This document shows, piece by piece, positions 19,140 through 28,300 of a stretch of DNA of 64,000 nucleotides. Both the position numbers and the translations under genes were made by a program. Numbering within the stretch: the first letter of the stretch is position 1; each line of letters starts with the position of its first letter. The stretch covers positions 1 to 64,000 of the forward strand of contig JAFGXV010000026.1 in assembly GCA_016936455.1 (NCBI GenBank). The letters run 5' to 3'. Below the pieces are notes generated by a model, which searched no databases, was not told where the DNA came from, and saw only the letters and a program-made list of their open reading frames with translations. Source of the stretch: Desulfuromonadaceae bacterium (GTDB lineage Bacteria > Desulfobacterota > Desulfuromonadia > Desulfuromonadales > Desulfuromonadaceae).

Positions 19140-19178
19140 CAAAAGAAGTCTTGAGTCGGTCCAGTCGAATCCGACAGA

Positions 19179-19550
19179 TTACGGATTCTGCAGGTAGTTC
19201 ATGACAATCTGGCGACCGCCGGAATTGAGCCAGCGCGTGCCCACGGCGAGGGTGCGCTGTTCGCGCAACTTTGCGTAAAACGTTTTATAGCAGCTGGCGG
19301 CGCGGCGTGTTTCATCAGCGCTCCAGCGGTCGTTCGGGTAGATATGGAGCTTTTCCAGCAGTTGCTGATCGCTTTTTGCCTGCGGCAGGCACAGACTGTA
19401 TTCGATCGCCCACTCCAGCAGGCCGGGACGGCTTGCGCTGGCGTAGTGGATATCCTGTCCCTTATGCAACATGGGCACGGACAACCTGTTTTCCTTGAGG
19501 ATGGCCCGCGCCAGGATGAAGATGGCTTTTTGATCAGGGGTGACCAGCAT
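19179..19550 (-). CDS. Unknown protein at the head of the ole operon
   Basis: I do not recognise this 123-residue soluble protein. It looks mostly helical, with a C-terminal block FYAKLREQRTLAVGTRWLNSGGRQIVMNYL. The open frame reaches 19697, but ATG 19550 is the best start, with AGGAGG about 11 bases and GGAGA 3-4 bases upstream. It ends 36 bases before oleA on the same strand, so it is probably the first gene of the ole transcript. A regulatory or accessory role is possible but has no sequence support. Confidence 0.6.
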   Translation of the reverse strand: MLVTPDQKAIFILARAILKENRLSVPMLHKGQDIHYASASRPGLLEWAIEYSLCLPQAKSDQQLLEKLHIYPNDRWSADETRRAASCYKTFYAKLREQRTLAVGTRWLNSGGRQIVMNYLQNP

Positions 19551-19777
19551 GCTCTCCAGTTCCTCCTGCCCGGTGATTCGGCGATGGTTTAAAATACACG
19601 GCCCCAAAGCGCAAGGCAATGGCACGCATATTGTCAGAAACCCTTTCTTGGTGCAAGAAAATAGCGGGGAATAAATATTTCCGTCGTCTTTGAGCATCCT
19701 GTCTGTTGCCGGAGGCGGGTGTTTTTTGTTAGGTTAGCGCGTTACCGGTTGGGCGGGAAACTAAAGGAGAACAGACC

Positions 19778-20584
19778 ATGCAATGGTTCGCTTATCTGAT
19801 CTGGGGAGGCCTCGGTCTCTGTGTGTTGCTGGCGGCGGCTTTGATCCTTTATCAGCGCTTTTATCCGCAACAGGATGTGAGTTCGGTTGAGGTGGAAACG
19901 GGCGCGGTGGAAACGGGGATCGCCTCTTTCCTGGTGCCACCCCAGCGGCGCAAACGGCTGATCGATGTATTCGAACTGCACAGCCTGTCCTTGCCGCAGG
20001 ACGATGAAGATTTTTGCCTGTGGGCCGAGGATATGCTCGGTGTCCAGCGCACCTGGCTGCTCGGTGAAGACTGCCCCATGTTCCCGTTGTTGACTTTTCA
20101 TAACCGGATTGCGGAGAGTTTTGGATTTTTTCGGGCATTGCGCCAGTCTTATAAAACGGTGCGCCTGTACGTCGTTCGGCCTGAAGGAATTCAGTTGGAC
20201 GAGGAGCTGTTCGATGCCTGCGCTGTCCTCTGTTTTGCCGTGGCAGTGGAAGAGCAGGGACAACAGCTCTGGCGGTACTACCCCATGAATGTGTACTGGG
20301 AGTGGGGGTATGCGCCGGAACGCATCCAGTGCAGCCAGATGATTTATATCGCCAGCCGGGCGAAATTCGATGTTGTCGGCCTGGAACTGGAGCAGGGGGA
20401 TCTGTTCGATCTGCTGGAAGGAAGGCGGATTCCTAAAGGTCTGTTGCATGCGGCAGCCGGCAGCTGGGATCCGCTGCCGCTGGCCAGTGCCGGAGAGGTG
20501 GTCCCCGGCTGCGATGCTTTTTTGCTGTCGCCACAGGAGCTGGATGAGCGATTAAAGCAGGAAGACTGGATTAAGCCTGTTTGA
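19778..20584 (+). CDS. Unknown protein with one N-terminal membrane anchor
   Basis: I do not recognise this 268-residue protein. It has a single hydrophobic helix at residues 4-25, followed by a cytoplasmic or periplasmic domain rich in acidic and aromatic residues (WAEDMLGVQRTWLLGED, YPMNVYWEWGYAPER). The start is well supported by AAAGGAG before ATG 19778. It is divergent from the ole operon, and its last 14 bases overlap the end of the convergent PilZ gene. A sigma-54-like TGGCAC-N5-TTGTC lies at 19620-19635 upstream. Confidence 0.7.
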   Translation: MQWFAYLIWGGLGLCVLLAAALILYQRFYPQQDVSSVEVETGAVETGIASFLVPPQRRKRLIDVFELHSLSLPQDDEDFCLWAEDMLGVQRTWLLGEDCPMFPLLTFHNRIAESFGFFRALRQSYKTVRLYVVRPEGIQLDEELFDACAVLCFAVAVEEQGQQLWRYYPMNVYWEWGYAPERIQCSQMIYIASRAKFDVVGLELEQGDLFDLLEGRRIPKGLLHAAAGSWDPLPLASAGEVVPGCDAFLLSPQELDERLKQEDWIKPV

Positions 20585-20948
20585 CGTGCCGGATCATATA
20601 TTCCAGTTCCCGTTCGATTTCATCGGCGTCACCGGTGTTGAGTTCCAATAACCGTCGCAGGTGGGACATGCTGTCATCATCCATGGTGGTAAAGGTCAGC
20701 CCGATGGTGTTGCGCTCCCTGTGGGTGACCAGAGCACAGAAGTGAAGGCGGATGTCGCTCGAGGCCAGTTGAAGCGTGATCTGCCAGGGGTTCCCCGGCT
20801 GTAGTTTTGTCAGGTCGGCATCGCTGAGTTCAACGAGAATCCCTTTGAGTGAGATATCGAGAACTGTCGCCTGACAGGTCAACTCTTCCTGTTGCAGAAG
20901 GACATGTTCTACAAAAGGGACACGTTGATAGTGGCGTTTCTCCGGCAT
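20571..20948 (-). CDS. PilZ domain protein (cyclic-di-GMP receptor)
   Basis: This 125-residue single-domain PilZ protein carries both ligand-binding motifs: RxxxR at R5-R9 and DxSxxG at D31-G36. A beta barrel follows, and the C-terminal acidic helix (DADEIERELEYMIRHV) may contact a partner. It should bind cyclic-di-GMP and pass the signal to an unknown target. AAGGAG lies six bases before the ATG. It stands alone on its strand, converging on the membrane-anchored unknown with a 14-base overlap and diverging from the phosphopantetheinyl transferase. Confidence 0.9.
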   Translation of the reverse strand: MPEKRHYQRVPFVEHVLLQQEELTCQATVLDISLKGILVELSDADLTKLQPGNPWQITLQLASSDIRLHFCALVTHRERNTIGLTFTTMDDDSMSHLRRLLELNTGDADEIERELEYMIRHVKQA

Positions 20949-21065
20949 GAAAACTCCTTTATTCGTGGAGATGTTGAATTAAGAATCTATGTTGTCTAAC
21001 TATACGCTTATTTATTCTCTTCCGCCACTTTTTGACGCCGAATTCTTCGGTGGCGGAGCGGTCTT

Positions 21066-21758
21066 TTGAATAGTCTGGTTGTCGCATCGACTCGTCTGGA
21101 TCAGTATGAAAGACTGTTTCAGGATAAGGTTCTGATGGAAACGCTACTCCATCGCGTGGCGCCCGATGTCAGGCAGCGGGTCGAACGCTATCGCCGTCCA
21201 TTGCCGGCTCTGCAGACTCTGTTTGGTCGTCTGTTGCTCGATGCTGTGTTGTTCTGGCGGGGGTTCCGGCTGACGAGCTCTGATCTTGTGTTGTCAGAAA
21301 ACGGCAAACCCTATTTTGTCGAGGGGCCGTCCGTCAGTGTGGCACACAGTGGTGAGTTTGTTCTGTGCGCTCTGGTTCATCAGGGAGCTGTCGGCCTGGA
21401 TGTTGAAGAAAAGCGCTTTATCGCTCCAGATACGCTGAGTGCGGTTTGGACGGAAGAAGAGCGTCGGGAGCTCCGGCAGGGGTCTGACACCTCGACCGTT
21501 TTGTCCCGCTGGACGGCGAAGGAATGTCTGGTGAAAATGACGGGAGAGGGTTTCCGCTTCCCTCTGAATCGAATCGATCCCGGTCTGTTGTCGGTCCTGA
21601 ATCAATTTGATTGTGCTGCCTTGCTGCAGTTGCAACTTGAAGGAAATGCGCTGGCAAGTATCGCAACCACATTTTGTGTACGTCGGATCGAACAAGTCCG
21701 ATTTTCTGTGCAGCAACTGCTTGAGTTTGAAGGCGATTTTTCTCGGTTTAAAAAATAA
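21066..21758 (+). CDS. 4'-phosphopantetheinyl transferase superfamily protein
   Basis: This 230-residue Sfp/Gsp-type enzyme has the Mg/CoA site GLDVEE (D112, E114) and WTAKECLVK (W149, K152, E153, K157), plus the upstream SVAHSGEFV block. It transfers phosphopantetheine from CoA to acyl or peptidyl carrier proteins of secondary-lipid, polyketide or peptide synthases. TTG 21066 is the likely start, with GGAG about eight bases upstream; the next in-frame ATG is 23 codons in. Its place between the ole operon and the PfaC-like synthase suggests it activates the carrier protein that serves that synthase, which is not in this window. Confidence 0.88.
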   Translation: MNSLVVASTRLDQYERLFQDKVLMETLLHRVAPDVRQRVERYRRPLPALQTLFGRLLLDAVLFWRGFRLTSSDLVLSENGKPYFVEGPSVSVAHSGEFVLCALVHQGAVGLDVEEKRFIAPDTLSAVWTEEERRELRQGSDTSTVLSRWTAKECLVKMTGEGFRFPLNRIDPGLLSVLNQFDCAALLQLQLEGNALASIATTFCVRRIEQVRFSVQQLLEFEGDFSRFKK

Positions 21759-21780
21759 CATAATTTTTGAATTTTTTGTC

Positions 21781-21809
21781 TTGACCTGTTTCGGAATGTT
21801 CATTATAGT
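21781..21809 (+). promoter_or_regulatory. Sigma-70 promoter of the tRNA-Gln/tRNA-Glu pair
   Basis: TTGACC (21781-21786), a 17-base spacer and TATAGT (21804-21809) lie 11 bases upstream of tRNA-Gln. Confidence 0.8.
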
Positions 21810-21820
21810 CAGCGCGTTTT

Positions 21821-21895
21821 TGGGGTGTCGCCAAGCGGTAAGGCAGCGGACTCTGACTCCGCCATTCGGTGGTTCGAATCCTCCCACCCCAGCCA
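21821..21895 (+). tRNA. tRNA-Gln (CTG)
   Basis: The acceptor stem TGGGGTG/CACCCCA starts with the U1 typical of tRNA-Gln. The anticodon stem-loop GCGGA-CTCTGAC-TCCGC gives anticodon CTG. The T loop is TTCGAAT, the discriminator G, and CCA is encoded (21893-21895). Confidence 0.95.
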
Positions 21896-21935
21896 AAGAC
21901 ACCAGGCATCCTCGGATGCAGCACATAGTTACTGT

Positions 21936-22013
21936 GCGCCTATCGTCTAGCCCGGTCTAGGACACCGCCCTTTCACGGCGGCGACAGGGGTTCGAATCCC
22001 CTTGGGCGTACCA
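21936..22013 (+). tRNA. tRNA-Glu (TTC)
   Basis: The anticodon loop CTTTCAC gives TTC. The GTCTAG D-arm and CAGGGGTTCGAATCCCC T-arm are typical of tRNA-Glu. The acceptor stem GCGCCTA/TGGGCGT has G-U pairs, and CCA is encoded (22011-22013). It lies 40 bases after tRNA-Gln on the same transcript. Confidence 0.95.
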
Positions 22014-22018
22014 CTTTT

Positions 22019-22050
22019 AAAAGCGAAGTCCTCACCGGCTTCGCTTTTTC
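22019..22050 (+). terminator. Rho-independent terminator of the tRNA pair
   Basis: AAAAGCGAAG and CTTCGCTTTT form a 10-bp stem with a ten-base loop and a T-rich end, six bases after the tRNA-Glu CCA. Confidence 0.88.
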
Positions 22051-22092
22051 TGTTTTGGCTGAAAGCCGTTGCGCTGGAAGACTGTGTTGCCC

Positions 22093-23118
22093 ATGGCGAA
22101 TACTCCCCGATTCCTTGATAAGCTGGTGAATATGACCTCCATGCACGATCTGGAGCTCATGGAGTACAGCCTGTTGAAGACCATTGAGGAGTTTATCCAT
22201 CCCCATCAACTGCTTATTCTGCGGTTCGACAGAAACGGTCAACCAACCTATCGTGCCAGTCTGAAAAAGGGTCAGTACGAAATTGTCTGGGAAGATATTC
22301 ACGTCCCGGATGAAATCAACACAGCCGTTGAAATTGTCAGTACAACCAAGCGCCCGTTCAGTCGCCATGTAGATCATGACAAGATGTTGACCGTCTGGCA
22401 CGTGCTGCAACCCAAAGGCCAGGAAGTCTTCCTGGTTACACAAACCAAAAGCCGACTGAACAACCTTGATACCCATATGGTTAACGGCCTGCTGGGGGTG
22501 TATCGCAATTTTTACGCTGTCCTGAGTGAATCCCAGCGCGACGGACTCACCGGATTGCCCAACCGCAAGACCTTCGAAGAAACTATCAATAAAATCTACT
22601 TTGAACATTCTCTCCCGACCGAAGATGTTGTCATTAACCGCAGAGTTCAACTCGGGGAAGATGACAAGTGTTACTGGCTCGGCATGGCCGATATCGATTA
22701 TTTCAAACGCATCAACGATACCTGGGGCCATTTATATGGTGACGAAGTTCTGCTGCTGATCTCCCAGCTCATGCAGTCCCATTTCAGAGCCAACGACTAT
22801 CTGTTTCGCTATGGAGGAGAAGAGTTTGTCATTATCCTCTGCGCTCCTGACCTTGACCATGCCAGAAGAGCCTTTGAACGCTTTCGCGTAGCCGTGCAGG
22901 AATACCGGTTTCCTCAGGTTGGACAGATCACCATGAGTATCGGCAGCATCAAAATGGATCCCCACATCTTCACTACCACGCTTTTGGATTATGCCGACAA
23001 AGCTCTTTACTATGCGAAAAACAACGGGCGCAACCAGGTCAGTTTTTACGACGAACTGTTGCAGCACGGTCTGCTGGAAGAACAAAAGATTGTTACCGGA
23101 GAGATAGAACTGTTCTGA
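22093..23118 (+). CDS. GGDEF diguanylate cyclase with product-inhibition site
   Basis: This 341-residue cytoplasmic protein has a GAF-like but unassigned N-terminal region (about 1-150) and a complete GGDEF domain. The active site is GGEEF at 241-245. An RxxD inhibitory site lies at R232-D235, exactly five residues before it, so the enzyme should make cyclic-di-GMP under feedback control. DGLTGLPNR near 160 marks the domain start. An insert (INRRVQLGEDDKCYW) in the first third of the domain is longer than usual. ATG 22093 is preferred over the in-frame TTG 22069. It is followed 28 bases later by an unknown gene on the same strand. Confidence 0.92.
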   Translation: MANTPRFLDKLVNMTSMHDLELMEYSLLKTIEEFIHPHQLLILRFDRNGQPTYRASLKKGQYEIVWEDIHVPDEINTAVEIVSTTKRPFSRHVDHDKMLTVWHVLQPKGQEVFLVTQTKSRLNNLDTHMVNGLLGVYRNFYAVLSESQRDGLTGLPNRKTFEETINKIYFEHSLPTEDVVINRRVQLGEDDKCYWLGMADIDYFKRINDTWGHLYGDEVLLLISQLMQSHFRANDYLFRYGGEEFVIILCAPDLDHARRAFERFRVAVQEYRFPQVGQITMSIGSIKMDPHIFTTTLLDYADKALYYAKNNGRNQVSFYDELLQHGLLEEQKIVTGEIELF

Positions 23119-23146
23119 CAACCAAAACCAATTCTGAAAGAACACC

Positions 23147-23611
23147 ATGACGCCACAATCCGTACAACACGCCTGGATAGAACTGCCGGAAGCCAAAAAA
23201 GTTACAGTTATCCGTGCCTGCGCCAAACAGCAGCCCTACATTTTTCTGCGCTGGAAAGAAGCCGCCGGACTGAAAAACTTTCGCCCCGATTCGATTGTCA
23301 ACCGCAAGGCCGGGGCCGGCGCCCGTCTCGATGCTGTCCTGTTCAACGCTGAAGAAGGTCACCTTGCCGCCGAGCTGCTGATCTCCTATTTCACGGCTAT
23401 GAATAAAGAGATCAACGAAGACTACCTGGCCATGATCAAAGGCGCCGGCAATGAAGAACTGGCCACCAAGCTCGATATTTACGCCAAGCTGGCAGTGGAA
23501 TATGCCGATTCGCCCTATATCAAGCTCTACCTCGCCACGGCACTGTGGGTGGGGGAGATTGACGAGAAGGAGCTTGAGACCATCGAGAAGTTGGCTGTGG
23601 AACTGCGGTAG
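23147..23611 (+). CDS. Unknown soluble helical protein
   Basis: I do not recognise this 154-residue protein. It looks cytosolic and largely helical, with a basic middle (RKAGAGARLD) and an acidic helical C-terminal half (EINEDYLAMIKGAGNEEL, IDEKELETIEKL). It lies 28 bases after the diguanylate cyclase gene, so the two may be co-transcribed. The ribosome binding site is weak. The region 23612-23790 behind it holds no gene that I can support. Confidence 0.6.
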   Translation: MTPQSVQHAWIELPEAKKVTVIRACAKQQPYIFLRWKEAAGLKNFRPDSIVNRKAGAGARLDAVLFNAEEGHLAAELLISYFTAMNKEINEDYLAMIKGAGNEELATKLDIYAKLAVEYADSPYIKLYLATALWVGEIDEKELETIEKLAVELR

Positions 23612-23790
23612 GTCGGTGGACGCTATTTGCGGAAAAGGCTTTTAAGCCGAAGGGAAGATCGGGCTAAAAAAAGTATGAGAAAGCGTAGACTGTGATGTCA
23701 GCTGTCGGGGTGTTTTGCGGTACGCTGACCGTGCCATAACCGGTGCGAAAAAGTCGAAAAAGGAGATGACCACTGCTGTTTGATGCCGTG

Positions 23791-24312
23791 TTACGCCTTC
23801 TCGGGGCGCTCTTTGTGCCAGGCGATAATCTGCTTCAGTAACTCGTGATAAAGGCGGATATCGTTGAGCTCAATGCCACCAATCTGGGATGAGGTCAGCA
23901 GTTGCAGAATCTGGTCGGGCACGCCGCCATACTTTTCATCACAGTAGGCATTGACGGTATTGCTGATACGCCACAGAATGCCGTCTTTTCCTTCGATTGC
24001 CTTGATGTGGTCGAGGATTTCAAAGGTTGCTCTGATTTCCAGATCACGCTGTTGCCGAACGGCCTGAAAGAAAAAACCAAAGCTCAGAATAAAAAGTCCG
24101 ATGACCGGTGTCGACCCGATTCCAATCAGTGACGGCATCAATTCCACTACAAAAAAAAGCAACGCGATCAACAGCAGGATTGTTCCGATACCGATAAGGA
24201 CAATCGTCGTCTTTGACTTTCTTTTCACTACCAGATCGTAGTCGAGCTCGTCGAGGTTGAGACCGGCGAGACTTTCGACAAAAGAGCGTTCCGTTTCGAG
24301 AAGGGTCGACAT
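23791..24312 (-). CDS. Unknown membrane protein with two helices
   Basis: This 173-residue protein has an acidic cytoplasmic N terminus, two membrane helices (about 34-57 and 66-86) and a C-terminal soluble helical domain of about 85 residues. AGGA lies about eight bases before ATG 24312. I do not recognise the family. It is divergent from the small membrane protein at 24419. Confidence 0.65.
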   Translation of the reverse strand: MSTLLETERSFVESLAGLNLDELDYDLVVKRKSKTTIVLIGIGTILLLIALLFFVVELMPSLIGIGSTPVIGLFILSFGFFFQAVRQQRDLEIRATFEILDHIKAIEGKDGILWRISNTVNAYCDEKYGGVPDQILQLLTSSQIGGIELNDIRLYHELLKQIIAWHKERPEKA

Positions 24313-24329
24313 GGAAAGGGTCCTAACAA

Positions 24330-24358
24330 TTGACAGGGCACGGCAAAAGGGTTAATTC
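24330..24358 (+). promoter_or_regulatory. Candidate sigma-70 promoter of the small membrane protein gene
   Basis: TTGACA (24330-24335) is followed after 17 bases by TAATTC (24353-24358), about 60 bases before the ATG. The -10 match is moderate. Confidence 0.45.
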
Positions 24359-24418
24359 TCTACGGGTCTGTTTTGTCTTCAATGGAATGACTGCCTTGCA
24401 CCCTCTGGGAGAGATGTT

Positions 24419-24670
24419 ATGACGGTTCTGGTCGTTGTCGGACTGGTTGGGCTGGTCCTGCTGATTTATGTCGTTTCCGCGCTGGGGCCTCTGCCCTGGT
24501 ATACCTATCCGCCTTTTGTCATCCTGTTCGGCATTGTCTTTTTCTGGGATCGGTTGCCGTTCCGGCGTGGGAGCAACACGGTCTCCTGGTCGAAACGATT
24601 TACGCGTAGTCGTGGTCCCAAGAGGCCCGGTGGACGATCTCTTCGCCGTGGCGGCGGAAAGCGGATGTAA
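24419..24670 (+). CDS. Small membrane protein with basic tail
   Basis: This 83-residue protein has two closely spaced hydrophobic segments (about 2-23 and 28-43, joined by GPLPWYTYPP) and a strongly basic C-terminal tail of about 35 residues rich in R, K and G. The tail probably stays in the cytoplasm and may touch nucleic acid or acidic lipid. GGGAGAG precedes the ATG. A candidate promoter and a shared terminator frame it, which supports it as a real gene. No family was recognised. Confidence 0.6.
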   Translation: MTVLVVVGLVGLVLLIYVVSALGPLPWYTYPPFVILFGIVFFWDRLPFRRGSNTVSWSKRFTRSRGPKRPGGRSLRRGGGKRM

Positions 24671-24696
24671 CATATCCTGACAATCTTCTATTCGAC

Positions 24697-24729
24697 AACA
24701 GCCCGGCTGAAAAATCAGTCGGGCTGTTG
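24697..24729. terminator. Bidirectional terminator between convergent genes
   Basis: A 15-bp hairpin (arms CAACAGCCCGGCTGA and TCAGTCGGGCTGTTG, AAAA loop) lies 26 bases after each of the two convergent genes. No long T tract follows on either strand. Confidence 0.7.
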
Positions 24730-24754
24730 TGTTGGATCGTTGTGCAGTCGAAAA

Positions 24755-25228
24755 TCAGCGTGCGTGGCAGGCGCGACATTTGCTCGGACCACTGCCGGAA
24801 TTGATATGGCAGCTGCGGCAGGTGGCGTGAAACTGCTTCTTCGTCAGTTCGATCTTGCCCGGTGGGGTTGTCGGGTGGCAGGTGGCGCAGCTCATCTTTT
24901 CCGCATGGTTCATGTGGTTGAACTGAACGTCGCCGAAATTGTTTTTCAGCAGAATGGCATAGATCGCGGTCGCCTCGGGTGTCGGGGTGCCAACGTTGGC
25001 GAGGGCCGCCTGGGTGGCCGAGCTTGCCGGGCTTATGGCCGGCTCCGTGGCAACCGCTTCAGCTGCTGGAGCTTTTTCTGCCTCTTCGGTTACGACTTGG
25101 TCAACCTGCTGTTTCTGCTGCTGGACGGCACTCAGGGCCTTGCCGAGCGAGAACGCACCCGCAGGTTCTGTTGCCCACGCAGACAGGGGAATCAGCAGCA
25201 TCAGGGTCATCAACAATAAGCGATACAT
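24755..25228 (-). CDS. Periplasmic triheme c7-type cytochrome
   Basis: This 157-residue protein has a signal peptide cleaved near residue 19 (SAWA), an alanine-, glutamine- and glutamate-rich spacer (about 20-90) and a compact c7 heme domain. The heme sites are CATCH (114-118), CRSCH (137-141) and CRACH (151-155). H105, H108 and H134 are likely distal ligands (FNHMNH motif). Such proteins carry electrons across the periplasm in Geobacter and Desulfuromonas relatives, where c7 is normally only about 70-75 residues long after cleavage. The long low-complexity spacer is unusual. AAGGAGG lies six bases before the ATG. Confidence 0.9.
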   Translation of the reverse strand: MYRLLLMTLMLLIPLSAWATEPAGAFSLGKALSAVQQQKQQVDQVVTEEAEKAPAAEAVATEPAISPASSATQAALANVGTPTPEATAIYAILLKNNFGDVQFNHMNHAEKMSCATCHPTTPPGKIELTKKQFHATCRSCHINSGSGPSKCRACHAR

Positions 25229-25354
25229 GGACAGCCTCCTTCAAGCAATCTATTTCATATACGGGACAAAAACTGCATCCTAGCATCATTTGTCCGGGTT
25301 CAACAACTGGTTATCCAGCCGAATTTTCCTTCTCAACCCCTGTGGCAAGTCTCT

Positions 25355-28300
25355 TCAGAATCGCCATTGCAAGGTGAAATCCTTCATGCGGTAAATGGTT
25401 TTACCATCGACGTGCAGATAACCGTCGGCGGTGATTTGATGGCTGCTGTCATCGACGGCCGTGACCACCGCTTCGACGCTGACCTGTCCGTTGCTCGGCA
25501 CCACCTGACCGCGGTAGCTCCAGCTGTGGGGAACGTCCAGGGCCATCACCTGGAACGGTTGGTCTCCCACGTGGGTTGTGGCGTTGCTCCAGCGCTCATT
25601 GGCGATGAATTTGAGCAGCTGCAGGAAGGATTCCAGCCCCAGCGACCCAGGGCAGACCGGGTCCTGATAGAAATGGGCCCGGAAAAACCACTCGTCGGGA
25701 TCCACCTGCTTGACCGCCCGGATAAAACCGAGCCTGTTGGGGCCGCCGTCGGCGTAGTAGAGCTCAATCTCATCGAGCATGCGCAGCTGACGGTCCGGGA
25801 AGGGGGGCTGCTGCGGATAACGCAGGCACTGTGATCGTTGCTGCTCGGCTGTTGTCGGCTGGTAGGGGTTGGCATCGCGCAGTCCGATCTGGTTGGCCAG
25901 GGCCGCTTCGGTGAAAAAGCCGAACACGGTATCGCCCTCATACACGATCCCCTGCGCGTCATGGACGGCAAAACTGTAGCTCTGGATGATCATGCCGCCG
26001 CTGCTCGATACCCGGGTCAGTTCTACCCGGGTGGTGAGGGTGCCGCTGTCTCGGGTGACGGGCCGGTGAAGGACGGCGTTGCCGTCGAGGTTGCGGAAGC
26101 ACAGATCGATATCGCTGGTCAGGGCGGACCCGACGTAGGCGGCCAGCCATCCGCAGGGTTGCAGGGCGATTTCCAGCAGGACGCTGAACGGCATGCGCTC
26201 GGAGCGTTCCTGGGCGAAATACCATTCATCGGGCGGCACGTCGTACTGGGCCTCGATGCGGCCGCCTGCCACCATCTTCCAGGGTTCGGCCTGGATGGCG
26301 GTGATGCGGTCGAGGAACTGGAACGGCGGGCGTGGCAGGCGGGCAATGCGCCGTTTCTGGTCAAAAATCCGGTAGGGCTCGCCAAAGGCTTCGGACGGAT
26401 TGCCATTGGAAAAGGCCAGAATCCGGTCGTAATCGAACATTGCGGGTTTTTTGGCTTGGGCAACGGCTTGGACGGTGGGAACAGAAGCGAAGGTCTGTTG
26501 TTGCCAGCGCTGCTCCAGGATTTCGCGGGGCAGGTTGGTCAATTGCACCGACATGCTGGTGATTTCGACGATGGGTTTGCCGTCGGCATACATCAGGGCA
26601 TCAACAATGGCAAAGGGCGCCGGCCGGTAGCCCAGTTCTTTGAGGGTGACCTCGTAGGTGACGGTGCGGGTGCTCTCCGTGACCTGGCCGCGGCACTTGA
26701 GCTGACTGTCGATACCGGGTACCGGCTCCCACACCGTTTCGCCCTGATCCGTCACCCAGCCCATGCGCATTAGGTAGATACGGAGCGTGTGCAGGCAGCA
26801 TTCGTACATCAGGGTGCCGGGCATGACATGATCGTCGCAGAAATGGCAGGTGAGGAACCAGTCGTCGGGCTGCACATCCATTTCGGCGCGGATCTGTCCC
26901 ATGCCGTAGCGTCCGGCGGTGGGATCGAGATGGGTGACACGGTCCACCAGTTCCAGATGGCCACTGGGCAGGGTGTACGGCTTTTTCAGGCCCAGAGCGC
27001 TGAAACGCGGGCCGAAGCAGCTGGCCAGATCGCCCTGTCGCAGCGCCCGGATCTGTCCGGCATCATAGCGTTCAATGGCCATGGGCACCAGTTCGCGCCA
27101 GTCGTCCGGTTTAATGCCGGGTTGGGGCATGCGATCAAAGGCGGTGTGGACGATGCCTTTGCCCGCCTCGAGTTCGGCCTGGGTGAAGAACCCGGCGCAG
27201 CCGTCGCGCATGGTCATCAGGGGACGACCGCCGACGGTGCTGTCGAACTCGAAGCGGAACAGCCAGGTGTCGCCCTGACGGAAGAAGTGTTTGACCCGGA
27301 TGTCGTAACGGATGACATCGCCGGGCTGGGGCAGGGGGCCGTGGAACTGGACCACGGCGTCAAGCAGGCGGTAGACTGCCAGACCCCTGGTCTGGAAGTC
27401 GATACCGAGCCAGCCGGATAAAAAGAGGTCAGCTTGGCCGGCCTCGACGGCAACGCAGGTCGGGATGCGGTTGCCGTCCAGATACCAGCGATCCGGCGTG
27501 ACGTCGTGCTCGGTGATGACGCGGCCCGAGCCCATGGAGCCGGGCTCGCCCTCAAGCTGCATGATGCGATCGACCAGCATCAGCGGTTCATCGGGCAGGC
27601 GCACGCGTGTCGGGTGGTGGTCGATGGGGGCGAACTGCTCACCCAGCATACGGCCGATGGAGCCAATGGCGAATTCCATACACTGTTCGCGATCGAATAG
27701 CGGCTTTGGCTGTGGTGCGGGTACTGCTCGTTGCGCAGTGGGCGCCACCGCTGTTGCCGACGCCGGGGGCTTGTCCCCTGCGGGCCGCTGCTCTGGGGGC
27801 AAAGCGGCGATGAGCTGCTGTTGCAGATTCAGGTTGCTGGCCATCAGCTGTTCGATTTGCTGTTGCAACTGCAGGAAGCGGGCATGGGCCGCATTCTGAT
27901 GCTGCTGCGTCTGACTCAGGCTGTCCATCAGCGGATCAGCCAGGGGCTGCGGCACTGAAGGTGGGCAGGGCGCTTCGGTCGGGGGGGACATGAGCGGTGC
28001 CGTTGGCGCACCGGCGGTGACCGGCATGGGAGGCTGTGGCGGCGCTTTCAGCGCGGGACGGCCGTTGTTCAGGGTCAGACGATGACCGGGGCTGGTCACG
28101 GCGGAGGCCGCTGCCGGCTCCGGCGCGAACAGCGGGCTCAGATCACAGTCCACGCCCTCGGCCGTCAGCTGGGCCAGCAGGCGGGTAAAGCTGGCCAGTG
28201 TCGGTTGGCCATCGACACAGGTCGGCAGGGCCAGATGGGGTGAATCCTTGAGAATCTGGCCGATCATGCGTGAACAGGAATTGCCGCTGCCCGTTTCGAT

